From: Blautia sp. MSJ-9
GTDB taxonomy: Bacteria; Bacillota; Clostridia; Lachnospirales; Lachnospiraceae
Length of the DNA: 64,000 bases
NCBI RefSeq assembly: GCF_018919065.1
Contig: NZ_JAHLQG010000052.1
Span: forward strand, 17,230 to 81,229
Direction: 5' to 3'
The notes under the pieces are model-generated. The model did not search any database. It worked only from the letters and a program-made list of their open reading frames with translations, and was not told the DNA's origin. Position 1 is the first letter of the stretch, and each line of letters starts with the position of its first letter. The position numbers were made by a program, and so were the translations under genes. Shown in pieces: positions 25,214-33,996 of this stretch.

Positions 25214-27919
25214 TTACTGTTTTTCAAGTCGTTTCTCTTTCATATATTGTGCCATCTCATCAGAAATATTGTCAATCAGATAATTCTTACTGCTCTGACG
25301 TTTCTCATGCCATTGCTGGCGGATCTGGTTTTCTGTAGCTTTTATTTCGTCACGAAGACCTCTGGCAGACATACGGTGAGCACCCTGTCCCATGATAATG
25401 ATCTGCTCCAGTCCATCGGATGTTGCTACAGTTACCTGATTTTCCCGGCCAATCTTATGGACCGTTTTCTCAATGTACTGATCCGCTGTCTCAGCTTCTT
25501 TGGTGTAGACTACATGGATGTTATGATAAGTGATCACTTCCTCTGCATGGCCTTCTATCTTATAAGCATCAAATACAAGAATTAACGTACATTTCTTAAA
25601 GCCCTGATAGTTGCTCAGAATATCCATCAGTTTTGTCTGAGCTGCATGGAGATTTGCATCTGCCAACTCTTTTAAATCTTCCCAGGCATAGATGATATTG
25701 TAACCGTCTACAAGAAGATATTCTTTTTCTTTCTTCTTAGCAGAAGAACTGTTACGATAATAACTACCGCTGTCAGATTTTGAAGAAAATGTTCGTTTAA
25801 ACTGTGGTTCTTTGTAACGCTTGACCGGTCCGAATGTACGCTCGAAAATGGCTTTCAGCTCTTCTTCATCCTCATAGCTTCCTACGCCGGCATTCCTGGG
25901 TGGACGATAACCCGAATCTGTCTGATTGTTACTATTCCTGTTTCCTGCTATACTTTCTTCACTATCCGATATGGTACTTCCCAGCTCAGACTCGTCAACC
26001 CCTTCCAGGTGCATATAATCCTCTACTTCATACCATGGCACCACAAATCCTGCTCCATGAGCACAGAATACAGAACCTGTGGGATTGTCCAGGTCACGTT
26101 CGGAATCATATCCAATCTCCGCTACAATCTCATCCTGATTCTGACATGGTGCATAGCCCTTCAATGAACAGAATAATCTGCCACGTCCCTTTGTATAGGA
26201 GGTTACCTGGGTTTGATAATCTCGCATCATTGATACAGGTGCACTGCCTTTCAAAACCATCATATCATCCTCATCTGCTTCCGGCTGCTGGAAGATTCCA
26301 TTCATTTTCTGAATGTCAGTCATAGCACGCCCGATCATATCTCCCGGAATCTCAAGTCTGAACTCATAATATGGCTCAAGCAGTACACTTTTTGCTTTCT
26401 TTAATCCCTGACGCACAGCCCTGTACGTCGCCTGCCGGAAATCGCCTCCCTCTGTGTGTTTCAGATGGGCACGCCCTGTGATCAGTGTGATCTGCATATC
26501 TGTGATTGGAGAACCGGTCAGTACTCCCGGGTGCTCCCGTTCTTCCAGATGAGTCAGGATCAGTCGCTGCCAGTTACGGTCCAGCACATCCTCACTGCAT
26601 GCAGTAAAAAACTGGAGACCGCTTCCCGGTTCTCCCGGTTCCATGAGCAGATGTACCTCAGCATAATGGCGCAATGGTTCAAAATGTCCCACACCTTCTA
26701 CCGGTTCCGCAATAGTTTCTTTGTACACGATATTTCCTGTTCCAAATTCTACTGCTACATGGAAACGCTCCCAGATCAGATGCTTTAATATCTCAATCTG
26801 TACCTCTCCCATCAGCATCGCATGGATTTCTCCAAGCTGCTCGTTCCATACAATATGAAGTTCCGGTTCCTCCTCTTCCAGCTCTTTGAGTTTCTTTAGC
26901 ATCTGGTGTACATCACAGTCCTCAGGAAGCAGAATTCTGTAGTTAAGAACAGGTTCCAGAACCGGCATCTCGGATTCCTGCTCTATTCCAAATCCCTGTC
27001 CTGGATGTGTCTGGGAAAGACCTGTCACTGCACAGATAGTTCCTGCAGGTGCCTCCTTTGCAAGCTCAAATTTCGCACCGGAATAGATACGGATCTGATC
27101 CGCTTTCTCTGTATCTGTAAGAAGTTCCTTTACCTTCAATGTTCCTCCGGTGATTTTCATATAGCTTAAACGATTGCCCTGATCGTCTCTGGCAATCTTG
27201 AATACTTTTGCACCAAACTCTGAAGGATATTCTGGTGTCTCACAGTATTTTTCCAACCCATGAAGGAATTCTTCTACCCCTGTCATTTTCAGAGCAGAAC
27301 CAAAGAAACATGGGAAAAGTTTTCGCTCCCTGATCACTTTTTGGATATCTTCTGTTGAAATCTCTTCCGTTTCCAGGTATTTTTCAAGCAGTTCCTCATC
27401 ACAGACAGAAACATCTTCCAGAAACTGAGACTGCAGATCTGATTTTTCCCAGGTGAAATCAACGCAATTATCACTTAATCGCTTCTTTAATTCTGCCAGA
27501 AGTTTCTCTTTATCAGTTCCGTCCTGATCCATTTTATTGATAAACAGAAATGTAGGGATCTGGTATCTTGCCAGAAGTCTCCATAAGGTCATGGTATGCC
27601 CCTGCACACCATCTGCACCATTGATCACAAGAATTGCATAATCCAGAACCTGCAGTGTCCTCTCCATCTCTGCCGAGAAATCCACATGTCCCGGCGTATC
27701 CAAAAGAGTTATCCCCCTGTTCCCCAGTTCAAACTCTGCCTGTTTGGAAAAAATCGTGATTCCGCGCTCCCGCTCCAGGTTATAAGTGTCCAGATACGCA
27801 TCCTTATGATCCACACGCCCCAGCTTACGGATTTTTCCCGTTAAATATAAAATTCCCTCCGACAACGTAGTCTTACCTGCATCTACGTGGGCAAGGATAC
27901 CTACAACAAGTTTCTCCAT
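25214..27919 (-). CDS. TetM-like ribosome-binding GTPase fused to a C-terminal NYN (Rae1/YacP-like) nuclease domain
   Basis: This is a 901-residue fusion. Residues 1-640 are a translational GTPase of the ribosomal-protection family: G1 AHVDAGKTT (10-18), G2 RGIT, G3 DTPGHVDF, G4 NKMDQD, followed by EF-G-like domains II-V. A linker of about 90 polar residues follows (SDSEESIAGNRNSNNQTDSG...). Residues about 733-870 are an NYN/PIN-like domain starting EYLLVDGYNII, with acidic residues in VFDAYK and ETADQYIE plus the ATSDGLEQ loop, as in YacP/Rae1, a ribosome-associated endonuclease in Bacillus. Both parts are expected to work in the ribosomal A site. I infer a role in freeing stalled ribosomes or cleaving A-site mRNA rather than simple tetracycline resistance. 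The gene sits directly upstream of greA. Confidence 0.85.
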   Translation of the reverse strand: MEKLVVGILAHVDAGKTTLSEGILYLTGKIRKLGRVDHKDAYLDTYNLERERGITIFSKQAEFELGNRGITLLDTPGHVDFSAEMERTLQVLDYAILVINGADGVQGHTMTLWRLLARYQIPTFLFINKMDQDGTDKEKLLAELKKRLSDNCVDFTWEKSDLQSQFLEDVSVCDEELLEKYLETEEISTEDIQKVIRERKLFPCFFGSALKMTGVEEFLHGLEKYCETPEYPSEFGAKVFKIARDDQGNRLSYMKITGGTLKVKELLTDTEKADQIRIYSGAKFELAKEAPAGTICAVTGLSQTHPGQGFGIEQESEMPVLEPVLNYRILLPEDCDVHQMLKKLKELEEEEPELHIVWNEQLGEIHAMLMGEVQIEILKHLIWERFHVAVEFGTGNIVYKETIAEPVEGVGHFEPLRHYAEVHLLMEPGEPGSGLQFFTACSEDVLDRNWQRLILTHLEEREHPGVLTGSPITDMQITLITGRAHLKHTEGGDFRQATYRAVRQGLKKAKSVLLEPYYEFRLEIPGDMIGRAMTDIQKMNGIFQQPEADEDDMMVLKGSAPVSMMRDYQTQVTSYTKGRGRLFCSLKGYAPCQNQDEIVAEIGYDSERDLDNPTGSVFCAHGAGFVVPWYEVEDYMHLEGVDESELGSTISDSEESIAGNRNSNNQTDSGYRPPRNAGVGSYEDEEELKAIFERTFGPVKRYKEPQFKRTFSSKSDSGSYYRNSSSAKKKEKEYLLVDGYNIIYAWEDLKELADANLHAAQTKLMDILSNYQGFKKCTLILVFDAYKIEGHAEEVITYHNIHVVYTKEAETADQYIEKTVHKIGRENQVTVATSDGLEQIIIMGQGAHRMSARGLRDEIKATENQIRQQWHEKRQSSKNYLIDNISDEMAQYMKEKRLEKQ

Positions 27920-28139
27920 AGTATATTTAGAACTCCTTTTTTCTTATGAATAATCAGTATATATTTTTTAACGTTCTATCTGTCAGCTTTATCAGTTAAT
28001 TATTTTAACATACTGATATAGAGAAATCCAATAGAGTTCTGCTATTATACGTTCATTTATTTCATATCACAATTAATTTTAAGCTCCATATTCAAGGCAT
28101 TTTATATTTTTTTATTTTATAAATTGTATAGAAACTTTT

Positions 28140-28493
28140 TTATTCCTTATGTGTCCCTCTGACTACTTTGATTCCACGTTCTTCTATCATATTACAGATC
28201 TGTGTCATCCTTGGACATTCATGCTTTCCATCCGGGAGACGACAGACACCAACGTGGATGGTACTGATTTTTTCACTGACCAGTCTGTCTATCTTTTCCA
28301 GGATTCCTTTGTCTTCTATGGGGTCTGTCGGGTTGGCGTCTTTGCATCCATTGCAGGTCATCATTGCTGCCAGACAGGTATCTTCCGGATAATCCTGAAA
28401 GAAATCAGTTCTGTTCTGAAATGCTGTCAGGCATCCGACTCTGGCGCATACATTATTAGAATGAATACACGTCAAAATTCCTATTTTATTCAT
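28140..28493 (-). CDS. Small Cys-rich CGGC-type putative metal-binding protein
   Basis: This 117-residue cytosolic protein has seven cysteines, in ILTCIHS, NNVCARVGCL, EDTCLAAMMTCNGCKDAN and GVCRLPDGKHECPRM. The family's central CGGC motif is here TCNGC. CGGC-domain proteins are thought to bind metal, but their role is not known. The open frame runs further upstream to 28598, into the ABC operon, but GGAGG lies 7 bases before the ATG at 28493, so that is the start. It is downstream of a cobalamin-riboswitch-controlled ABC operon and separated from it by a hairpin. Read-through could link it to cobalamin or metal homeostasis; this is inference. Confidence 0.72.
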   Translation of the reverse strand: MNKIGILTCIHSNNVCARVGCLTAFQNRTDFFQDYPEDTCLAAMMTCNGCKDANPTDPIEDKGILEKIDRLVSEKISTIHVGVCRLPDGKHECPRMTQICNMIEERGIKVVRGTHKE

Positions 28494-28513
28494 CTTTTTC
28501 CTCCATATATAGC

Positions 28514-28547
28514 AGGCCAGAGTCAAAAATTTTCCTGACTCTGGCCT
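28514..28547 (-). terminator. Hairpin after the BtuD-like ATPase gene
   Basis: AGGCCAGAGTC (28514-28524) and GACTCTGGCCT (28537-28547) form a perfect 11-bp GC-rich stem. No T run follows on either strand, so it may be a stability or partial-termination element between the ABC operon and the CGGC gene. Confidence 0.6.
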
Positions 28548-28560
28548 GTCAATTCTCATA

Positions 28561-29316
28561 TTATAAAAATAAAATATGCATCTTCCCGCGGCTGTCATTT
28601 ACCACTTCCGAATCTACCTGGTAAATCCTTTTGATCAGCTCCGGAGTGAGTACTTCCTGTGGAGTTCCATATCCTTCCAGCACACCATCTTTCAATACAT
28701 AAATCTTATCGCAGTATGCCGCCGCAATATTCAGATCATGGATAGCTGATATTACAGTTACGTTAAGTTTCTTTACCAGTTCCATCAGCATGATCTGATG
28801 TGTGATATCCAGATGGTTAGTCGGCTCATCAAGGATCAGTGCAGGTGTCTGCTGTGCAAGTGCTCTTGCCAGAATAACCCTCTGCTGCTCTCCACCTGAC
28901 AGCGTAGAAAATGTGCGATCCGCAAATGCATCCATCTGTACCGTTTTCAGTGCTTCTTCAACAATCCGGTAATCTTTTGCATTATCCCGTTCCAATGCTT
29001 TCTTATGAGGTGCACGTCCCATCAACACGACTTCCCGTACGGTAAAATCAAAGTTGTAGTAATTGTGCTGTGCCACAACTGCCATTTTTCTGGCGGAGCT
29101 TTTTACGCTCATGGAATGGAGTTCTTCGCCGTCCAGATAAACGGCACCTGCATCTGGTTTCAGGATACGGTAGATGCATTTTAATAATGTAGATTTTCCG
29201 CTTCCGTTTGGTCCGATGATTCCTACCAGTTCCTTATCCTTTGACTCTATGGAAATTCCCTTCAGTATCTGTCTGGCGTGAAATCCAACCTGAATATCTT
29301 TTGTAGTAATCTTCAT
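28561..29316 (-). CDS. Cobalamin/iron-chelate-type ABC ATPase (BtuD/FecE family)
   Basis: This 251-residue ATPase has Walker A GPNGSGKST (about residues 36-44), Q-loop VAQHNYYNFDF, signature LSGGEQQR, Walker B ALILDEPTNHLD and switch His in ISAIHDLNIA. These are the features of the FecE/BtuD subfamily, which pairs with FecCD permeases. The start overlaps the permease stop at 29316, so translation is coupled. It is the third gene of a binding protein-permease-ATPase operon behind a cobalamin riboswitch, so corrinoid import is the likely role. After it comes a GC-rich hairpin and then a CGGC-type gene. Confidence 0.9.
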   Translation of the reverse strand: MKITTKDIQVGFHARQILKGISIESKDKELVGIIGPNGSGKSTLLKCIYRILKPDAGAVYLDGEELHSMSVKSSARKMAVVAQHNYYNFDFTVREVVLMGRAPHKKALERDNAKDYRIVEEALKTVQMDAFADRTFSTLSGGEQQRVILARALAQQTPALILDEPTNHLDITHQIMLMELVKKLNVTVISAIHDLNIAAAYCDKIYVLKDGVLEGYGTPQEVLTPELIKRIYQVDSEVVNDSRGKMHILFL

Positions 29317-30401
29317 TACTTGCTACCTCCAAATCCATAGGATTTCCGCACAAGCAGATAAATAAAGCATGGAGCACCGATAATTGATACCAGCACACCA
29401 ATCGGCATCTCAGAATTCTTCAGGATCACACGACATGCCACATCACACCAGATCAGAAAAGACGCGCCAAGAAGTGCGCTCAGTGGAAGTAATCTTCTGT
29501 GGTCAGTTCCAAACAGAATCCTGACTACATGAGGAATCACAAGTCCTACAAATCCAATCACGCCAGCACAATATACTGCAAATCCAATCATTACAGAAGC
29601 AACGATCAGGTAAAATGTTCTCAATCTGTGTAAATCTGTTCCAAGTGTGATAGAAACTTCATCTCCCAAAAGCATCAGATTCAGGTTTCGATACTGCGTC
29701 CAGAAGATGACCACACATATCAGAGTAACCGGAAGCATCACACCTACTCTGGCCCAGCTTGCCCCTGCAAGACTTCCCATGCTCCATTTCATAACTTCCG
29801 TAGCTGCATTTTTGTCATTCGTAATGTAAATAACAAAATTTGAAAAAGCAGAGCACACCGCACTGACCGCCATTCCGGCAAGGATCAGCTTAGCTGATGT
29901 TGCCTTTCCTCCCATATTTGCAATAGCAATAACTGCAAAGGAGGTAATCATTGCGCCAATAAAAGCAGTAACTCCAACAGAATTTCCGCCAAGAAAGCTT
30001 CCAATTCCAAGCATGATTGCCAGCGTTGCGCCAAGAGATGCACCGGATGAAATACCCAGTACATAAGGATCTGCCAGCGGGTTCTGCACGATCGCCTGCA
30101 TTACTACGCCGCATACAGAAAGAGCCATTCCAACTGCCAGAGCCAGCAGGACTCTGGGCAGTCGGATCAGCCATACAACATCGTGAATTGCACCTTCTGC
30201 ATAGGCAGACAGACTTTTTATATGAAATAATTTATAAACAATGACACTGTACACATCCTTCAGCGACAGATCAGCATTACCAAAAGTAATCGCCGCAAGT
30301 ATGGAAAAAATAAGAAATCCGGCAAGCCCGATGAGGACTGCCACATACATGGATGCTCTGAACACATTGCCTTTTTTTGTCTGTGAAACCTGTTCTTTCA
30401 C
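29316..30401 (-). CDS. FecCD/BtuC-family ABC permease
   Basis: This 361-residue inner-membrane permease of the type II importer class has about ten TMs. The motif RLPRVLLALAVGMALSVCGVVMQAI with NPLADPYVLGISSGA (about residues 95-135) is the family hallmark, and FVGLVIPHVVRILFGTDHRRLLPLSALLGA near the C-terminus is the ATPase-coupling region. The N-terminal ~20 residues are cytosolic and basic. It sits 14 bases after the binding protein and overlaps the ATPase gene by a few bases. The cobalamin riboswitch upstream points to vitamin B12 or another corrinoid as the substrate; iron chelates are the alternative for the family. Confidence 0.92.
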   Translation of the reverse strand: MKEQVSQTKKGNVFRASMYVAVLIGLAGFLIFSILAAITFGNADLSLKDVYSVIVYKLFHIKSLSAYAEGAIHDVVWLIRLPRVLLALAVGMALSVCGVVMQAIVQNPLADPYVLGISSGASLGATLAIMLGIGSFLGGNSVGVTAFIGAMITSFAVIAIANMGGKATSAKLILAGMAVSAVCSAFSNFVIYITNDKNAATEVMKWSMGSLAGASWARVGVMLPVTLICVVIFWTQYRNLNLMLLGDEVSITLGTDLHRLRTFYLIVASVMIGFAVYCAGVIGFVGLVIPHVVRILFGTDHRRLLPLSALLGASFLIWCDVACRVILKNSEMPIGVLVSIIGAPCFIYLLVRKSYGFGGSK

Positions 30402-30415
30402 TGTATTTTCCTCAA

Positions 30416-31522
30416 TCAGTCAAGATTAACGTCTGGATATAATCCTTTTGCAAATGTTTCGATTCCATCCTGTGTACGTGTTGCACTTGCATACATCTCG
30501 CTGAGCATGATCGGATAAACACGACCGTTCTTTACAGCGTCAAGACTCTGAAGTGCTTCGTCATCCTGAATAACTGCAAGCTGGTCATTCTTAACTGTTT
30601 CTGGATCATCTCCTGCATATGGCATATATACTACGAAAATTACGTCAGGATTTGCTGCAATAATATCTTCTTTTCCAACTGTAGAAGCATCCAGGTTTGC
30701 CAGAGTCGCACCTAACTGTGTTACCATATCTCCACCAAGGCTCTTTGCACCATAGTTTGTGATATCTTCTCCAAGAGGTTCCAAAACCATTACGCTTGGT
30801 TTCTCTTCTACATCTGCTGTTGCTGTAAGAGTTTTATCGATCACTGCCTTTGCATCATCTACGATTGCCTGTGCTTTGTCCTGTACATCAAAAATCTTTC
30901 CAAGGTTTAAAATATCTGTAAATTCATTTTCCAGAGTTCTGTCTCCGTCAGGGCGTGTGTTTGTGTTGTAATAGGTGTTGCAGCCTTTGTCGATCCAGTC
31001 TGTTACATTTCCGAGGTTTTTATCAGAGAACAGGGAACTCCAGGATAAGATCATGTCTGGCTCCAACATCGTTACAGTCTCAAGGGATGGGGTAAATTCA
31101 TCAAGATAATTTGTTTTAGAGAATGCTTCTTTGAGATCATCCGGAACTTCATTATCAAGACCCGCTGTAGCTACAAGGCGGTCTTCCAGTCCAAGTTTCA
31201 GCATAGTTTCAATGCTTCCCTGATATACAGCAAGAACTTTCTCCGGTGCCTTTTCATAGGTTGTTTCAATTTCATTTCCATCATAATCATAGGTTGTGAT
31301 GGTCAGAGGATATTCTGTCTTTGTACCTTCTGCGTCTGCTGTTTTATCTGCATCTGCTGAATCCTGTGCGTCTGCATCTGCATCTGCTGCCGGCTGGTTG
31401 TCCTCTTTGATCGTCTCAGAGTCTGCTCTCTCTGCTGCAAAAGCTGCCGGAGCTGCGGAAACTACCATAGCTGCTGCCATCATAATTGCCATAATTTTTG
31501 TAGATAAATACCTGTTTTTCAT
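30416..31522 (-). CDS. BtuF/FecB-type binding protein, non-lipoprotein signal
   Basis: This 368-residue binding protein of the helical-backbone (type III) class has a signal peptide MAIMMAAAMVVSAAPAAFAA cut near residue 30, with no lipobox Cys. A low-complexity Ala/Asp linker follows (DADADAQDSADADKTADAEG), then the family domain: PEKVLAVYQGSIETMLKLGLEDRLVAT, EPDMILSW, a long backbone helix, and a second lobe with PDVIFVVYMP and VKNGRVYPI. It should present corrinoid to the permease. How it stays at the surface without lipidation is unclear. It is the first gene of the operon, and the cobalamin riboswitch lies 100-400 bases upstream. Confidence 0.88.
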   Translation of the reverse strand: MKNRYLSTKIMAIMMAAAMVVSAAPAAFAAERADSETIKEDNQPAADADADAQDSADADKTADAEGTKTEYPLTITTYDYDGNEIETTYEKAPEKVLAVYQGSIETMLKLGLEDRLVATAGLDNEVPDDLKEAFSKTNYLDEFTPSLETVTMLEPDMILSWSSLFSDKNLGNVTDWIDKGCNTYYNTNTRPDGDRTLENEFTDILNLGKIFDVQDKAQAIVDDAKAVIDKTLTATADVEEKPSVMVLEPLGEDITNYGAKSLGGDMVTQLGATLANLDASTVGKEDIIAANPDVIFVVYMPYAGDDPETVKNDQLAVIQDDEALQSLDAVKNGRVYPIMLSEMYASATRTQDGIETFAKGLYPDVNLD

Positions 31523-31629
31523 TTGACTTCCTCTCTTTTCGTATATGTCGTTTACTTGTTCGTGTAACCGAAAAGATGGGACTTCAGAAAAAGTAAAATA
31601 GAAGTGATAAAAATAACGGATACTTTTTA

Positions 31630-31915
31630 CGGAAGCTCCTTCTTTACACTGTCAGGCAGGTTTCCTGACTCACAGATCACAAAAAGTTTCCACAAAATAA
31701 AAACTGATACAACATCCATGCTTCAGCAGTTCATGAATGTTGTATCAGAAATATTTCCAGATACTCTCTGGCAGCCGGATTCCGCCTTCTCACATATTTA
31801 TGCAATGACATATTACAATCCCGCTTTTTTCTGTATACAGTGGCCGCAACCGTTCAGGCATTTCACCTGATTCCCTCTCACATTATCATACACAGAATCT
31901 GCATATGATAATGTT
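31630..31915 (-). ncRNA. Cobalamin (AdoCbl) riboswitch
   Basis: On the minus strand the 5'-UTR of the ABC operon contains the conserved cobalamin-riboswitch landmarks in order. A 5' hairpin occupies 31881-31913, followed by AATCAGGTGAAATGCC (31856-31872) and the core GCGGCCACTG (31838-31847). Variable hairpins follow, including a long one around 31690-31750. The B12 box GTCAGGAAACCTGCCTG (31652-31668) comes last. The expression platform must lie in the ~130 bases before the binding-protein ATG; I see no clear terminator there, so control may be translational. Confidence 0.88.
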
Positions 31916-31991
31916 CACTTAACAGCTATTCAATTACGCTGATATAATTTTAGCACACTGCATTTATAATTACAACTATATTCGAGACACA

Positions 31992-32642
31992 TCAAAATTC
32001 TTTCTTCTCCATAAGCCGTACACTACCCCCATAAGATCCCATATATACAATTACTGTAAACAATACAGCTCCGGCCAATACCATTCCCCGGTTCAGTCCA
32101 TTCAGCCATGCATCGACTGCGTCTGCTGAAAGTCCAATTGTTTTTATCAGACTATAAACTACGGCAATTATAATAGCCCACATGACCATTGCAATATAAC
32201 GTCCTTTTTCCGCTCCAAAATGTATTACAAGCGGGAGTGATGCCGTCAACATAAGAAGTGCCAGTGGAATGTATATCAGGCTGTCGATGATAGTCTCACT
32301 CAGGTCCCCCTGAAGCTCTGCCACGCCTTTGCAGATCACTCCCGTTATCGTTGTAATTCCCCACGCTGCAGCCGTAAGCCCTGCTCCCAGCAGATATTTC
32401 TCTGCCACATATTGTTTTCTGGTAACCGGCAAGGTCATAAGAAATGCAAGACCATTATCAAACTCATCATAACTTATAGTCGTAATGGCAAAAATTGCTG
32501 TGACAAACGTAAAATATCCTGCAGCAAAACTGCTACTTCCGCTTCCTGCCAGATTCAGGATGACTCCCATTACAATAACCAAGATAAAAAACTGTTTCTG
32601 CTGTTTCATCAGTTCTATATCCTTTACAAATAATCCCTTCAT
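31992..32642 (-). CDS. ABC-2 type transporter permease
   Basis: This 216-residue integral membrane protein has six hydrophobic segments (for example FFILVIVMGVILNLAG near residue 18, and ALLMLTASLPLVIHF). The pattern FDNGLAFLMTLPVTRKQYVAEKYL is typical of ABC-2 permeases that partner a separate ATPase. Its start overlaps the ATPase gene by 4 bases. With the GntR regulator and ATPase it makes a three-gene operon of the YtrA type, which in Firmicutes responds to cell-envelope stress or peptide antibiotics. The substrate is unknown. The gene is terminal in the operon; the riboswitch of the next operon begins about 75 bases downstream. Confidence 0.85.
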   Translation of the reverse strand: MKGLFVKDIELMKQQKQFFILVIVMGVILNLAGSGSSSFAAGYFTFVTAIFAITTISYDEFDNGLAFLMTLPVTRKQYVAEKYLLGAGLTAAAWGITTITGVICKGVAELQGDLSETIIDSLIYIPLALLMLTASLPLVIHFGAEKGRYIAMVMWAIIIAVVYSLIKTIGLSADAVDAWLNGLNRGMVLAGAVLFTVIVYMGSYGGSVRLMEKKEF

Positions 32643-33484
32643 ACCTGTTCCTCCATCATCACTACCAGATCATCAATCTTTCCATTCTCAATTACAACAT
32701 CCGGGTAATTTTCCATATAAAATTGTTTCTGGTTTGTCAGACACCTGTATCCATAAGCTTCTTTCCGGATCTTAATAAGGTATTGCTGATCCAGTTTTTC
32801 GTACTCTTCTTCTGAAACCTTAAGAACTGCATAATCTGACAGCAGTACATCTGTATCCTCATGAAGGATAATTTTTCCGGCATGGATCATATAAAAATCA
32901 TCACAAAGACTCTCCAGATCTGATGAAATATGCGAACTGATCAGAATCGAACTGCTTTCATTTTCTTCCATATATTCTCTCAGCATGTTCAGCACCTCAT
33001 CCCTGGCAATCACATCCAGACCAACTGTAGGTTCATCCAGAATCAGCAGTTCTGCCTTATGGCTTAATGCTGCCAGTACTTTAAACTTTGCTTTCATACC
33101 AGTGGAAAACTCTTTAATTTTCTTGTCTGTGGACAGATTGAATCTCCTGCACTGCTGCAGAAATTTCTCTCTGTCAAAATCTGGATATATGCTTTTCATA
33201 ATATTTGCCACGCCCTCTGCTGTCAGATACATACTGAAGCCTGAATCTGCAAAAACAACTCCCAGTTTCTGCTTATCCTCCGGCTTAAGCTCTTCTGCTT
33301 TTTTCCCAAAGACCTTTATCTCTCCGCCATCCGGATGAACCAGGCCAAGCAAAGCTTTAAATGTGGTGGATTTCCCGGAACCATTTCTTCCAATAAGTCC
33401 TGTAATCATCCCAGGCTGTACTTCCATAGAACAGTCCAGCGAAAAACCTCTATAATGTTTCTGAAAATGACTGATTTTCAACAT
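32639..33484 (-). CDS. ABC-2 type transporter ATPase
   Basis: This 281-residue ATPase has Walker A GRNGSGKST (about residues 34-42), signature FSTGMKAKF, Walker B LLILDEPTVGLD and switch His in ISSHISSD. The signature lacks the canonical LSGGQ, as is common in YtrB/BcrA-type exporters. A C-terminal extension of about 70 residues follows the core. It lies 3 bases after the GntR gene and overlaps the permease gene, so all three are translated from one message. It probably exports or senses an envelope-active compound. Confidence 0.88.
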   Translation of the reverse strand: MLKISHFQKHYRGFSLDCSMEVQPGMITGLIGRNGSGKSTTFKALLGLVHPDGGEIKVFGKKAEELKPEDKQKLGVVFADSGFSMYLTAEGVANIMKSIYPDFDREKFLQQCRRFNLSTDKKIKEFSTGMKAKFKVLAALSHKAELLILDEPTVGLDVIARDEVLNMLREYMEENESSSILISSHISSDLESLCDDFYMIHAGKIILHEDTDVLLSDYAVLKVSEEEYEKLDQQYLIKIRKEAYGYRCLTNQKQFYMENYPDVVIENGKIDDLVVMMEEQV

Positions 33485-33487
33485 GTC

Positions 33488-33859
33488 TTAGTCCTCCATG
33501 ATCATTTCAAAAAGATTTCTGATTTCCTCATCGTTCAGTCCACATCTTCTGCCCTTCATGATTGCCTGCTCCAGATCATGTTCTACTTCTTTGAGCTGTT
33601 CTTCCCTCATCAGGTTTTTATTTGTGGCTGCAACGTAGGTTCCTTTTCCATGAACAGTGACGGTAAATCCCTCTTCTTCCAGATTGTCGTAGGCTTTCTT
33701 CACAGTCAGGGCACTGATCTTCAACTCCTTTGACAGACTGCGTACTGAAGGTAATACAGTGTCCGGCTGTAACTCTCCTCTGATAATCGCAGACTTAATC
33801 TGGTCTATGATCTGTTCATAAATAGGTACCATGGATGAATTATTGATTATAATATGCAT
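33488..33859 (-). CDS. GntR-family (YtrA subfamily) repressor
   Basis: This 123-residue regulator is a winged HTH (YEQIIDQIKSAIIRGELQPDTVLPSVRSLSKELKIS... at about residues 12-45, continuing AYDNLEEEGF) with only a short C-terminal helix pair, as in the YtrA subfamily, which lacks a large effector domain. The ATG at 33874 lies inside the Shine-Dalgarno GGAGGAG; the ATG at 33859 is 6 bases past it and is the likely start. The promoter at 33882-33910 is packed with ACAGT/ATAAC repeats, so it almost certainly represses its own operon. Confidence 0.9.
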   Translation of the reverse strand: MHIIINNSSMVPIYEQIIDQIKSAIIRGELQPDTVLPSVRSLSKELKISALTVKKAYDNLEEEGFTVTVHGKGTYVAATNKNLMREEQLKEVEHDLEQAIMKGRRCGLNDEEIRNLFEMIMED

Positions 33860-33881
33860 ATGTTTCTCCTCCATCTACAAA

Positions 33882-33910
33882 CAGTATATAACAGCATATA
33901 ACTGTTGTCA
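33882..33910 (-). promoter_or_regulatory. Promoter with overlapping operator of the GntR operon
   Basis: TTGACA (33905-33910) and TATACT (33882-33887) are separated by 17 bases, a near-consensus sigma-A promoter. The region 33880-33930 carries repeated AACAGT and its complement ACTGTT, in ATAACAG/CTGTTAT arrangements, that overlap both boxes. These are probable YtrA-type operators. Confidence 0.75.
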
Positions 33911-33947
33911 ACTGTTTTATACTGTTATATTTCATCTGTTTAAAGAA

Positions 33948-33994
33948 AAAAGGATATCTTCAGTCACATAACGTTTCTGAAAATATCCCTTTTA
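33948..33994. terminator. Terminator after the patatin gene
   Basis: AAAAGGATATCTTCAG (33948-33963) pairs with CTGAAAATATCCCTTTT (33978-33994), with a few mismatches. On the minus strand the second arm is followed by TTTTTTCTTT. It insulates the patatin gene from the GntR promoter. Confidence 0.8.
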
Positions 33995-33996
33995 TA

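Noticed and set aside
25214..27919. Tetracycline-resistance gene (tetM/tetO)
   Set aside because: The GTPase part is of the ribosomal-protection family, but the protein is ~260 residues longer, has a C-terminal NYN domain and sits beside greA, so resistance is not supported.
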